Source of the DNA: Ignavibacteria bacterium CG1_02_37_35
Lineage (GTDB): Bacteria > Bacteroidota > Ignavibacteria > Ignavibacteriales > Ignavibacteriaceae
Length of the DNA: 48,247 bases
Assembly: GCA_001871325.1 (NCBI GenBank)
Contig: MNVA01000019.1
Location: 1-48,247 of the forward strand
Direction of reading: 5' to 3'
In this document: one piece after another, positions 40,215 to 48,247 of the stretch
Position numbering within the stretch: the first letter of the stretch is position 1
Layout of the letters: every line of letters starts with the position of its first letter
Program-made: the position numbers and the translations under genes
Notes under the pieces: generated by a model
The model's input: the letters and a program-made list of their open reading frames with translations, nothing else
Databases searched by the model: none
What the model was told of the DNA's origin: nothing

Positions 40215-41594
40215 CTATGAATTTCGTACTATTCTCGCAGCAAAAGCACCATCCATTTTGTGAATGTGAGGATAAGTTTGCACGCATCCCTTTTCATCCA
40301 CAACCTCAAACGGAACATATTGCCGGGCATTTTCTAAACTAAAATTAGGATTTTCATCAAGAAATTTTTTCACAACTTCATAATTTTCTTCGGGTTCAAT
40401 AGTGCAGGTGCTGTAGACAACCGCTCCGCCGATTTTAATTAAGGTGGAAGCTTTTTTTAAGAGCTTGAATTGGGCATCTGCTAATTTTCTAATATCGAGA
40501 AGATCTTTTTTCCACTTTATATCGGGCTTTTTACAAAGGGTTCCCATTCCTGAACAGGGAACATCTGCTAAAACCGCGTCAAAGAGGTTTTCGTTTTGAT
40601 ATTCCAACGCGTCAATTGCAATGGTTTTAACCGATGTGATTGCTAAGCGTTTTACACTCTTTTCAACCAAAGCTAAACGCGCATCAAATTTATCAAGAGC
40701 GATTATTTCTCCGGTATCTTCCATTAAGTTTGCGAGGTAAGCGGATTTACCACCCGGGGCGGCGCAGAGATCAAGTGCGCGCATTCCCGGCTTTACATTT
40801 AAAAGACGGCAAGCCAAACTTGCGCTTTCATCTTGAATATTAAAATATCCTTCCCTGAAATACTGCCATTGCCGGATGTTTGAGAGGTTAGTAAGTTTTA
40901 AAAATTCGGGATAATATCTTCCTTTTACAAATTTTAAATTGACGGTGCATAAAAGATTTTCAAAATCGTGCAGCGAAATTTTTTTTGTATTAACCCGAAG
41001 CGTTAAAACAGGTCTTTCGTTATTTGCAGCAAGCAGAGCTTCCGTTGCTTCTCTTCCAAATCTTGGAAGCCATCGTTTGATTATCCATGTTGGATGCGAA
41101 TAGAAGGTTGACAAATACCCAATTTCGTCTTGCAGCGGATCAGGATAACGCAAACTGTCTTTGCTTTTTAAAATATTTCGCAAAATAGCGTTTGTGATAT
41201 CGGCAGGCTTTTGTCCCTGTAATTTTTTTACAAACTCAACCGCTTCATTCACTGCGGCATATTCGGGCACTTTATCAAGAAACATAATTTGATAAAGAGC
41301 AACGCGTAAAGCATTTTTTAAGATAGGAATGGCTTTGGAAAATTGTCCTTTATAAAATCCGCTTAGGATCCAATCTAATCTCCCCATCCACCGGATAACG
41401 CCGTGAACAATTTCATAGAGCAGGGCTTTATCGGCTCCGGAAAAATCTGTGTTATGTAATTCTCTATCAAGCTGCTTGTCTAAATAAGCATCCGTCCGTT
41501 CAACGCGGTTTAAAATTTTAACAGCACATCCGCGTACACCGGAATAAATATCTTTTACGAGATGTTCTTCTAATTTTACAATTTCACCGTTAAT
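40215..41594 (-). CDS. rsmB: 16S rRNA (cytosine-5) methyltransferase RsmB; start codon uncertain
   Basis: LDLCAAPGGKSAYLANLM, DVPCSGMGTLCKKPDIKW, STCTIEPEENYEVV. Same frame upstream of Met 41387 encodes INGEIVKLEEHLVKDIYSGVRGCAVKILNRVERTDAYLDKQLDRELHNTDFSGADKALLYEIVHGVIRW (NusB-like N-domain). End placed at a possible ATT start. Confidence 0.85.
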   Translation of the reverse strand: MNGEIVKLEEHLVKDIYSGVRGCAVKILNRVERTDAYLDKQLDRELHNTDFSGADKALLYEIVHGVIRWMGRLDWILSGFYKGQFSKAIPILKNALRVALYQIMFLDKVPEYAAVNEAVEFVKKLQGQKPADITNAILRNILKSKDSLRYPDPLQDEIGYLSTFYSHPTWIIKRWLPRFGREATEALLAANNERPVLTLRVNTKKISLHDFENLLCTVNLKFVKGRYYPEFLKLTNLSNIRQWQYFREGYFNIQDESASLACRLLNVKPGMRALDLCAAPGGKSAYLANLMEDTGEIIALDKFDARLALVEKSVKRLAITSVKTIAIDALEYQNENLFDAVLADVPCSGMGTLCKKPDIKWKKDLLDIRKLADAQFKLLKKASTLIKIGGAVVYSTCTIEPEENYEVVKKFLDENPNFSLENARQYVPFEVVDEKGCVQTYPHIHKMDGAFAARIVRNS

Positions 41595-42855
41595 AAGGGT
41601 ATCCTCTTTTTCTTCTTTCTTTTTGGGTTAGGTCGAAAATTTTTCTAAATAATTTTTCTTCGGCTTCATCCATCACCTTGTTTCTTCTTGCCATAACACG
41701 TTTGGCTGTTTCAATACTTCGCGCTATATCATACGTTGTAATGGCGTCGCTTCCGCCCCATGAAAATGAAGGCAAATACTTTGGAGGAAATCCGGCGCCG
41801 AAAATATTGCAGGCAAAGCCGACGACCGTTCCCGTGTTAAACATTGTATTAATTGCGGTCTTTGATTGATCGCCTATAATAACTCCGAGAAATTGCGAAC
41901 CGGAATCAATAACTTCTCCATTGACATACATTCTAACGCTTCCGTAATTGTTTTTCAAATCGCTGCAATTAGTATCCGCCCCGATGTTGACCCAGCTTCC
42001 TAAATATGCATGGCCTAAAAATCCCGAGTGCTGTTTGTTAGTGAAGGGAGAAATAATCGAGTCTTCGACTTCACCGCCGACTTTACAAATTTTTCCAATA
42101 CTTACGTTTTCGTAAATTCGAGCACAGCTTTTTACCTGACTCGATTTCCCAACATACACCGGACCTTCAATAACAGCGTTAGGAAAGATGACGGCGTTTT
42201 CGTCAAGATAAATCGGACCGGGAGAAGCGTCTAATACCGCACCCGGTTTTATTTCAGCTCCTTCAGCAATAAAAATATTTTCTTTTTCAATTAAGTGGGC
42301 GCCGTCATGAATTTTACCATGATGCATATTCCTTTTTTTTGATTTCGTGTAAAAAGAAAAATCCTTTAACATCTCTTTATGATTATTATTAATCACATCC
42401 CAAATATAATTGATGCATGGGATATCAATTTTCTCAACTTTAACGCCGTCGAAGTTTGAAAGAGTCAGCAAATCGTGAATATTTTTTTTCACTTCATTTA
42501 GTTTTTTACCTGAGATGCGGGCAGCGAGCAGTGTTCCGTCATTGCTTATGAAAACTTTATTTGTCTTTTCTTTTAGAGGGAGCAACTGAGCGATATTCTC
42601 CGGCGCTAAAATTCTTCCGTTAACAAAAAGGCAGTCATCGTCCTCAATTTTATTAACGCTTAAACCGGGATATTTTGAAATGAGAAATGATTCCAGGTAC
42701 GGACGGGTGTGAAGCGAAACTTTTACTCCGGGATAATAACGGGAAATTTTTTCTTTCAGGGAAGAAATTCCGCAAACTAAATCATATGTTGGACGAGAAA
42801 AAGTCAGCGGCTCAAGCCGGTCAAAATACAGGTCTTCAAAAACGCAGATTTCCAT
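41590..42855 (-). CDS. GlmU-like putative sugar nucleotidyltransferase
   Basis: N-term CVFEDLYFDRLEPLTFSRPTYDLVCG and left-handed beta-helix hexapeptide region (PGAVLDASPGPIYLDENAVIFPNAVIEGPVYVG). Confidence 0.85.
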   Translation of the reverse strand: MEICVFEDLYFDRLEPLTFSRPTYDLVCGISSLKEKISRYYPGVKVSLHTRPYLESFLISKYPGLSVNKIEDDDCLFVNGRILAPENIAQLLPLKEKTNKVFISNDGTLLAARISGKKLNEVKKNIHDLLTLSNFDGVKVEKIDIPCINYIWDVINNNHKEMLKDFSFYTKSKKRNMHHGKIHDGAHLIEKENIFIAEGAEIKPGAVLDASPGPIYLDENAVIFPNAVIEGPVYVGKSSQVKSCARIYENVSIGKICKVGGEVEDSIISPFTNKQHSGFLGHAYLGSWVNIGADTNCSDLKNNYGSVRMYVNGEVIDSGSQFLGVIIGDQSKTAINTMFNTGTVVGFACNIFGAGFPPKYLPSFSWGGSDAITTYDIARSIETAKRVMARRNKVMDEAEEKLFRKIFDLTQKERRKRGYPY

Positions 42856-43043
42856 AACAATCTTTCCTCTTCAAATAATTAGATACTAGTTAACTTACGC
42901 AGGAAATTAAGATAATTCTTAATCTTAACCTGCTTTAAATACACATAAGGAGAAAGAGTAAGAAAAAGATTATGATTAAGATGGTCTCCCTATACAACCG
43001 CGAAACGTAAATAAATAAGAAAAATCTTTCTCCTAAAAACAAA

Positions 43044-43074
43044 AAAAGCTATTGCACAAAAGTGAATAGCTTTT
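43044..43074 (-). terminator. Second hairpin of a tandem terminator downstream of rpmE
   Basis: AAAAGCTATT...AATAGCTTTT stem with inner CAC/GTG; T tract on the minus strand. Confidence 0.75.
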
Positions 43075-43086
43075 AATACCTAACCG

Positions 43087-43108
43087 AAAAAGCTAAAACT
43101 AGCTTTTT
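43087..43108 (-). terminator. Terminator hairpin overlapping the rpmE stop codon
   Basis: AAAAAGCTA-aaac-TAGCTTTTT perfect 9-bp stem. Confidence 0.75.
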
Positions 43109-43350
43109 GCCTTTGCATATTTTTTATTGAACTTTTCAACTCTTCCTGCAGTATCGAGTAATTTTTGCTTCCCGGTAAAGAAGGGATGTGATCCGCTGGA
43201 AATTTCTAAGCGTACCAAGGGATACGATTTTCCGTCTTCCCATTCGATGGATTCACTGCTTTTTATTGTTGACCGGGTTAAAATTGCAAAATCGCAAGAA
43301 AAATCTTTAAACACTACTGGTCTGTAACCTGGATGGATTCCGTTTTTCAT
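43099..43350 (-). CDS. rpmE2: 50S ribosomal protein L31 (type B)
   Basis: [29 protein letters not shown]...[36 protein letters not shown]. Confidence 0.95.
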   Translation of the reverse strand: MKNGIHPGYRPVVFKDFSCDFAILTRSTIKSSESIEWEDGKSYPLVRLEISSGSHPFFTGKQKLLDTAGRVEKFNKKYAKAKS

Positions 43351-43393
43351 TTCAAAAACACCTTTATTAACAAAATAATTTCACTTTCTTGAC

Positions 43394-43425
43394 CAAATAT
43401 ATTAATAATAAAGGAATTTCAAAAA
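43394..43425 (-). promoter_or_regulatory. Candidate Bacteroidota-type promoter for rpmE
   Basis: Minus strand TTTTTG-N18-TATATTTG (TAnnTTTG) about 45 nt upstream of the ATG. Confidence 0.55.
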
Positions 43426-43536
43426 TCTGAGCTTCTGAAAAATTACTTTTTTAATTGATGAAGGATTTCTCTAATTTATTCTTACAAATTAGAAAAGATT
43501 TTCTTTTCACTAACAATAATTGCCAATTCTGAAAAT

Positions 43537-43561
43537 GTTTTTCGGAAAACCGCCGAAAAAC
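43537..43561. repeat. Inverted repeat between divergent rpmE and PFOR genes
   Basis: GTTTTTCGG-aaaaccg-CCGAAAAAC: perfect 9-bp arms. Confidence 0.7.
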
Positions 43562-43655
43562 CACGCTTTGATTTTGGTATAATTTTTGGCTAAATGTAAT
43601 GACTATTCTATTGAATTTAATCTATCTTAATATAAAACAATAATTGGTAAGGAAA

Positions 43656-46600
43656 ATGGAACGAAAAAAAGTAACAATTGATGGGAATGAAGCTGCCGGC
43701 TATGTAGCCTACCATACAAATGAAGTTTGCGCTATTTACCCGATCACCCCCTCTTCGCCGATGGGCGAATGGTCTGATCAATGGGCTTCTGAACAAAAGA
43801 ATAATATTTGGGGAACAATTCCTTCGGTGAGTGAGCTGCAAAGCGAGGGCGGAGCTTCCGGTTCCGTGCATGGCGCTTTACAAATGGGGGCTTTAACAAC
43901 AACTTTTACGGCATCTCAAGGTTTGCTCTTGATGATCCCGAATATGTACAAAATAGCAGGTGAATTAACTCCAACGGTTTTCCATGTTACCGCAAGGTCA
44001 ATCGCTGCACAGGCATTATCAATTTTTGGCGATCATAGCGACGTAATGGCAACGCGCCAAACCGGTTTTGCTATGCTTTGTTCTAACTCTGTTCAAGAAG
44101 TTATGGATTTTGCTTTAATCGCTCAAGCAGCTACTCTTGAATCACGAATTCCTTTTCTCCACTTTTTCGATGGATTTAGAACTTCCCACGAAGTAATGAA
44201 AATTGAACAACTCACTCTTGATGATATGAAAGCAATGATTGATGATGAACTGGTTTTAGCTCACCGCAAAAGAGGCTTAACTCCTGATAATCCATTTATG
44301 CGCGGAACCGCTCAAAATCCCGATGTCTATTTTCAAGGAAGAGAAACCGTAAATAAATTTTATGCTGATTGTCCGGCAATCGTACAAAAACAGATGGATA
44401 AATTTTCTCGGCTCGTCGGTCGGCAATATCATTTGTTTGATTATGTAGGCGCACCGGATGCAGAGCGCATCATCGTTTTAATGGGAAGTGGTGCAGAGGC
44501 TGTTGACGAAACTGTTCAATATTTAATCAACAAAGAAGAAAAAGTCGGGGTTGTAAAAGTTCGGTTGTATCGCCCTTTCTCAATCGAACATTTCATCAAA
44601 GCACTCCCCAAAACAACTAAATCTATTGCAGTCTTAGACAGAACAAAAGAGCCGGGCGCCGGAGATCCGCTTTATCTCGATGTTGTTAACGCTATTTCCG
44701 AACAATATAATGAAGCTGTTTTGCCATTCGCTTACCCCAAAATAACCGGTGGACGTTATGGACTTTCTTCAAAAGAATTCACCCCTGGAATGATCAAAGC
44801 TGTTTATGATGAATTAAAAAAAGAGAGACCAAAAAATCATTTTGTGATCGGAATTAATGAAGACGTTATGCATTCAAGTTTGGATTACGATGCGGCATTC
44901 ACCGTTGAAGCTCCCGAAACTTTCAAAGGAAAATTTTACGGCTTGGGTGCAGACGGAACTGTCGGCGCAAATAAGAATTCAATTAAAATTATCGGCGAAG
45001 GTACCGATAACTTCGCGCAAGGTTATTTTGTTTATGATTCCAAAAAATCCGGTTCAATTACAACATCCCATTTGCGTTTCGGACCGAAAGAATTAAAATC
45101 AACGTACCTAATTGATAAAGCTAACTTCATCGCATCGCATCAGCAATTCTTTTTGGAAAAGATGGATATGTTAAAAGATGCCGTTGAAGGCGCAACCTTT
45201 TTATTGAACACGCAAGAACCCGCAGATAAAGTGTGGGATACGCTTCCGGAAAAAATTCAGCGTGATTTAGTTTCTAAGAAAATGAAATTCTTTATTATTG
45301 ATGCTTACAAAGTTGCCAACGATACCGGAATGGGCGCTCGTATCAACACTATTATGCAGACTTGCTTCTTCGCTATTTCAAATATCTTCTCTAAAGAAGA
45401 AGCAATTACACTAATTAAAAATTCCGTTAAAAAAACTTACGGCGCTAAAGGCGAAAAAATTGTTGAAATGAATTTCAACGCAATTGATCAAACACTTGCT
45501 AATTTGCATGAAGTAGAAGTTCCGAAAACCGTAACAAGCAAAATTCAATTTATGCCTTACGTTTCCGGGAATGTTCCTGATTTTGTTCGTGATGTTACGG
45601 CTGTAATGATCGCCGGCGATGGTGATTCTCTTCCGGTAAGTAAAATGCCGGTTGACGGAACCTATCCAACTGGAACAAGCAAATTTGAAAAACGAAACAT
45701 CGCTCTCGAAGTTCCTGTTTGGGATGCTGATACTTGTATTCAATGTAACAAATGCGTTATCGTTTGTCCGCATGCTACTATTCGGGCAAAAATTTATGAC
45801 GAAGCATTGTTGGCGAATAAACCGGAAACATTCAAAGCGGTAAAATTCAAAGCAAAAGATTTTGGCGACAACCTCTTTTACACGATCCAAGTTGCGGTAG
45901 AAGATTGTACGGGATGCGGAATATGTATTGATGTTTGTCCGGCAAAAAATAAAAAGGAAGTCCGCCTTAAAGCAATTAATATGGCAGAACAAATACCGCT
46001 CCGCGAACCTGAAAGAGCGAACTGGGACTTTTTTGATTCCATTCCATTGTACGATAGACGAAACTTAAATCCGGCTCAGGTAAAAGACTCGCAGTTCCTC
46101 GAACCTTTGTTCGAATTCTCAGGCGCATGTTCCGGGTGCGGCGAAACTCCTTACGTTAAACTTGTAAGCCAATTATTTGGCGATAGAGCGGTCATTGCAA
46201 ACGCTACCGGCTGCTCATCAATATACGGTGGGAATTTACCGACAACTCCCTGGTCGAAGAACAAAGAAGGAAAAGGACCCGCATGGTCAAATTCATTGTT
46301 TGAGGACAACGCTGAATTTGGATTTGGTTTCCGGCTTGCGATCAACAAACAAACCGAACAAGCAAAGGAATATTTGCAGAGACTTTCAGCTGAAATCGGC
46401 GGAGAATTAGTTGAAGAACTCATGAACGCGGTTCAAAATGATGAAGCGGGAATCTACGAGCAACGCGAACGTGTTGATACCTTAAAACAAAAATTAAATG
46501 ATTACAAAAAAACAAATCCGGGGAGTTCAAAGGCTTCCGAAGTTGAGCATTTGCTTAGCCTTGCAGATTATCTTGTAAAAAAATCTGTTTGGATTATGGG

Positions 46601-47246
46601 CGGCGACGGCTGGGCTTATGATATCGGGTACGGCGGATTAGACCACGTACTCGCTTCCGGTGCAAACGTAAATGTTTTGGTTCTTGATACAGAGGTTTAT
46701 TCAAACACCGGCGGACAAGCATCAAAATCAACCCCGATGGCAGCAGTTGCAAAATTTGCAGCTTCCGGTAAAAAGATGGGGAAAAAAGACCTCGGATTGA
46801 TCGCAATGTCTTACGGAAATGTGTACGTTGCAAAAATTGCTATGGGCGCAAATGATGCGCAGACAGTCCGTGCAATTTTAGAAGCTGAAGCATACGAAGG
46901 TCCTTCTTTAATTATCGCTTACAGTCACTGTATTGCTCATGGAATAAACATGGGAACTGCAATGAAGAATCAAAAAGCAGCGGTAGATTCAGGGCACTGG
47001 CCTTTATTCCGTTACAATCCAATGCTTTCTTTAGAAGGGAAAAATCCATTCAAGCTTGAATCAAAAGCGCCGAAAATTCCTTTAAAAGATTATGCGTATA
47101 TGGAAACCCGTTACAAAATGTTAACAAAATCTCATCCGCACGAAGCTGAAATATTAATGACGCACGCGCAGGAAGTAGTTAACAATCGTTTCCATTATTA
47201 TGAACAATTAGCGTCTTTAAAAGATGAAAACGAAGAAGTGAAATAA
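43656..47246 (+). CDS. nifJ: Pyruvate:ferredoxin (flavodoxin) oxidoreductase, single-chain
   Basis: AAGYVAYHTNEVCAIYPITPSSPMGEWSDQWA; two 4Fe-4S motifs (CIQCNKCVIVCPHA, CTGCGICIDVCPA); TPP domain GGDGWAYDIGYGGLDHVLASG...SNTGGQASKSTP. Confidence 0.96.
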   Translation: MERKKVTIDGNEAAGYVAYHTNEVCAIYPITPSSPMGEWSDQWASEQKNNIWGTIPSVSELQSEGGASGSVHGALQMGALTTTFTASQGLLLMIPNMYKIAGELTPTVFHVTARSIAAQALSIFGDHSDVMATRQTGFAMLCSNSVQEVMDFALIAQAATLESRIPFLHFFDGFRTSHEVMKIEQLTLDDMKAMIDDELVLAHRKRGLTPDNPFMRGTAQNPDVYFQGRETVNKFYADCPAIVQKQMDKFSRLVGRQYHLFDYVGAPDAERIIVLMGSGAEAVDETVQYLINKEEKVGVVKVRLYRPFSIEHFIKALPKTTKSIAVLDRTKEPGAGDPLYLDVVNAISEQYNEAVLPFAYPKITGGRYGLSSKEFTPGMIKAVYDELKKERPKNHFVIGINEDVMHSSLDYDAAFTVEAPETFKGKFYGLGADGTVGANKNSIKIIGEGTDNFAQGYFVYDSKKSGSITTSHLRFGPKELKSTYLIDKANFIASHQQFFLEKMDMLKDAVEGATFLLNTQEPADKVWDTLPEKIQRDLVSKKMKFFIIDAYKVANDTGMGARINTIMQTCFFAISNIFSKEEAITLIKNSVKKTYGAKGEKIVEMNFNAIDQTLANLHEVEVPKTVTSKIQFMPYVSGNVPDFVRDVTAVMIAGDGDSLPVSKMPVDGTYPTGTSKFEKRNIALEVPVWDADTCIQCNKCVIVCPHATIRAKIYDEALLANKPETFKAVKFKAKDFGDNLFYTIQVAVEDCTGCGICIDVCPAKNKKEVRLKAINMAEQIPLREPERANWDFFDSIPLYDRRNLNPAQVKDSQFLEPLFEFSGACSGCGETPYVKLVSQLFGDRAVIANATGCSSIYGGNLPTTPWSKNKEGKGPAWSNSLFEDNAEFGFGFRLAINKQTEQAKEYLQRLSAEIGGELVEELMNAVQNDEAGIYEQRERVDTLKQKLNDYKKTNPGSSKASEVEHLLSLADYLVKKSVWIMGGDGWAYDIGYGGLDHVLASGANVNVLVLDTEVYSNTGGQASKSTPMAAVAKFAASGKKMGKKDLGLIAMSYGNVYVAKIAMGANDAQTVRAILEAEAYEGPSLIIAYSHCIAHGINMGTAMKNQKAAVDSGHWPLFRYNPMLSLEGKNPFKLESKAPKIPLKDYAYMETRYKMLTKSHPHEAEILMTHAQEVVNNRFHYYEQLASLKDENEEVK

Positions 47247-47254
47247 AAAAAACC

Positions 47255-47281
47255 GTAACGCAGAATTCTATTCTGCGTTAC
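47255..47281. repeat. Intercistronic hairpin without T tract
   Basis: GTAACGCAGAA-ttcta-TTCTGCGTTAC, perfect 11-bp stem. Confidence 0.75.
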
Positions 47282-47311
47282 AGAATTATACTAAATTAAA
47301 AGGATAGACAA

Positions 47312-48247
47312 ATGGATTTAACCACAACATACCTTGGATTAGCATTAAAAAATCCGCTCATTCCTTCGGGCGGACCATTACAAAGAGACCTTAAAAATAT
47401 TAAAGCGATGGAAGATGCCGGTGCTTCTGCAGTTGTTCTTTGGTCTTTATTTGAAGAGCAAATAACACATGAACAGCTTGAAATGCATCACCATACTACT
47501 GTGCATGCGGAAAGTTTTGCCGAAGCTACAACGTACTTTCCGGAACAATCGGAATATCACGTTGGGCCGGAAGAATATTTGGAACACATCCGCAAAGCTA
47601 AAGAAGCGGTTGACATTCCTATCATCGCAAGTTTGAACGGAAAATCTGCTGGCGGGTGGATTGATTACGCACGACAAATTGAACAAGCAGGTGCTGATGC
47701 ACTTGAGCTTAACATTTATAAATTGGCTACAGACAGCAGCAAAACTTCCGCCGAAGTTGAAAAAGATTATATAGATATTGTTAAATCGGTTAAAGCTTCG
47801 GTAAAAATTCCGCTTGCCGTAAAACTTCATCCCTTCTTCACTTCAGTAACCAACATTTCAAAAGAATTAGTTGACGCCGGTGCAGACGGTTTGGTTTTAT
47901 TCAACCGTTTCTATCAGCCTGATATTGATCTGGAAAATTTGGAAGTTGTTCCGAATGTTTTGCTTTCAACCCCGATGGCAATGCGTTTGCCGTTGCGCTG
48001 GATAGCGATTCTTCACGGAAAAGTTAACGCTGATCTTGCCGCAACTTCAGGAATTTATACTGAAAAAGATGTTCTGAAAATGCTTATGGCAGGCGCAAAC
48101 GTTACGATGATGATGTCGAGTTTGTTGAAGTTCGGAATTCCCCACTTAGCTGATGTGTTGGGTAAGTTAAAATTCTGGATGGAAGTGAATGAATACGAAT
48201 CAGTTGAGCAGATGCGCGGAAGCATGAGCTACCAAAATGTTGCCGAT
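47312..48247 (+). CDS. Dihydroorotate dehydrogenase-like protein (partial, runs off the window)
   Basis: Not in the ORF track; read directly: MDLTTTYLGLALKNPLIPSGGPLQRDLKNIKAMEDAGASAVVLWSLFEEQ... open for 312 codons to the window end. Confidence 0.9.
   Translation, partial: MDLTTTYLGLALKNPLIPSGGPLQRDLKNIKAMEDAGASAVVLWSLFEEQITHEQLEMHHHTTVHAESFAEATTYFPEQSEYHVGPEEYLEHIRKAKEAVDIPIIASLNGKSAGGWIDYARQIEQAGADALELNIYKLATDSSKTSAEVEKDYIDIVKSVKASVKIPLAVKLHPFFTSVTNISKELVDAGADGLVLFNRFYQPDIDLENLEVVPNVLLSTPMAMRLPLRWIAILHGKVNADLAATSGIYTEKDVLKMLMAGANVTMMMSSLLKFGIPHLADVLGKLKFWMEVNEYESVEQMRGSMSYQNVAD

Noticed and set aside
45411-45992. 193-aa minus-strand ORF inside the PFOR gene
   Set aside because: Antisense shadow of a well-supported coding sequence.
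47447-47830. 127-aa minus-strand ORF at the window end
   Set aside because: Antisense to the DHOD-like gene, which runs off the window and is missing from the ORF track.

Overview
AT-rich bacterial chromosomal window, probably from the Bacteroidota/Ignavibacteria side of the tree. That inference rests on TAnnTTTG-type promoter candidates combined with clear Shine-Dalgarno sites, a DUF2723 protein and a GlmU-like family typical of that group; no 16S is present. Most of the window is housekeeping: aspS, ppa, rluE-like, nadK, xerC/D-like, 7TM-HD hydrolase, ligA, rodZ-like, rsmB, GlmU-like, rpmE, pyruvate:ferredoxin oxidoreductase and a partial DHOD-like gene, plus an envelope polysaccharide/LPS cluster at about 21.7-30.9 kb. 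Two regions stand out. (1) At 13.1-19.8 kb there is a three-gene island: a large type III-like DNA methyltransferase (Mod) with about 400 residues before its catalytic DPPF motif, a complete Fic AMP-transferase with N-terminal auto-inhibitory motif and C-terminal winged-helix-like region, and a type III-like Res helicase-nuclease. This Mod-Fic-Res arrangement is the best candidate for an under-described defence system. (2) At 0.07-3.1 kb there are divergent short-leader pilin-like genes with a near-consensus sigma-54 (-24/-12) promoter. Also notable: the rsmB reading frame carries a recognisable NusB-like N-terminus upstream of its first ATG with no ATG/GTG/TTG start, and several intergenic elements are built from reiterated short words and palindromes. 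No CRISPR array, tRNA, rRNA or transposase was seen. All calls come from reading sequence and recalled family motifs; no searches were run.
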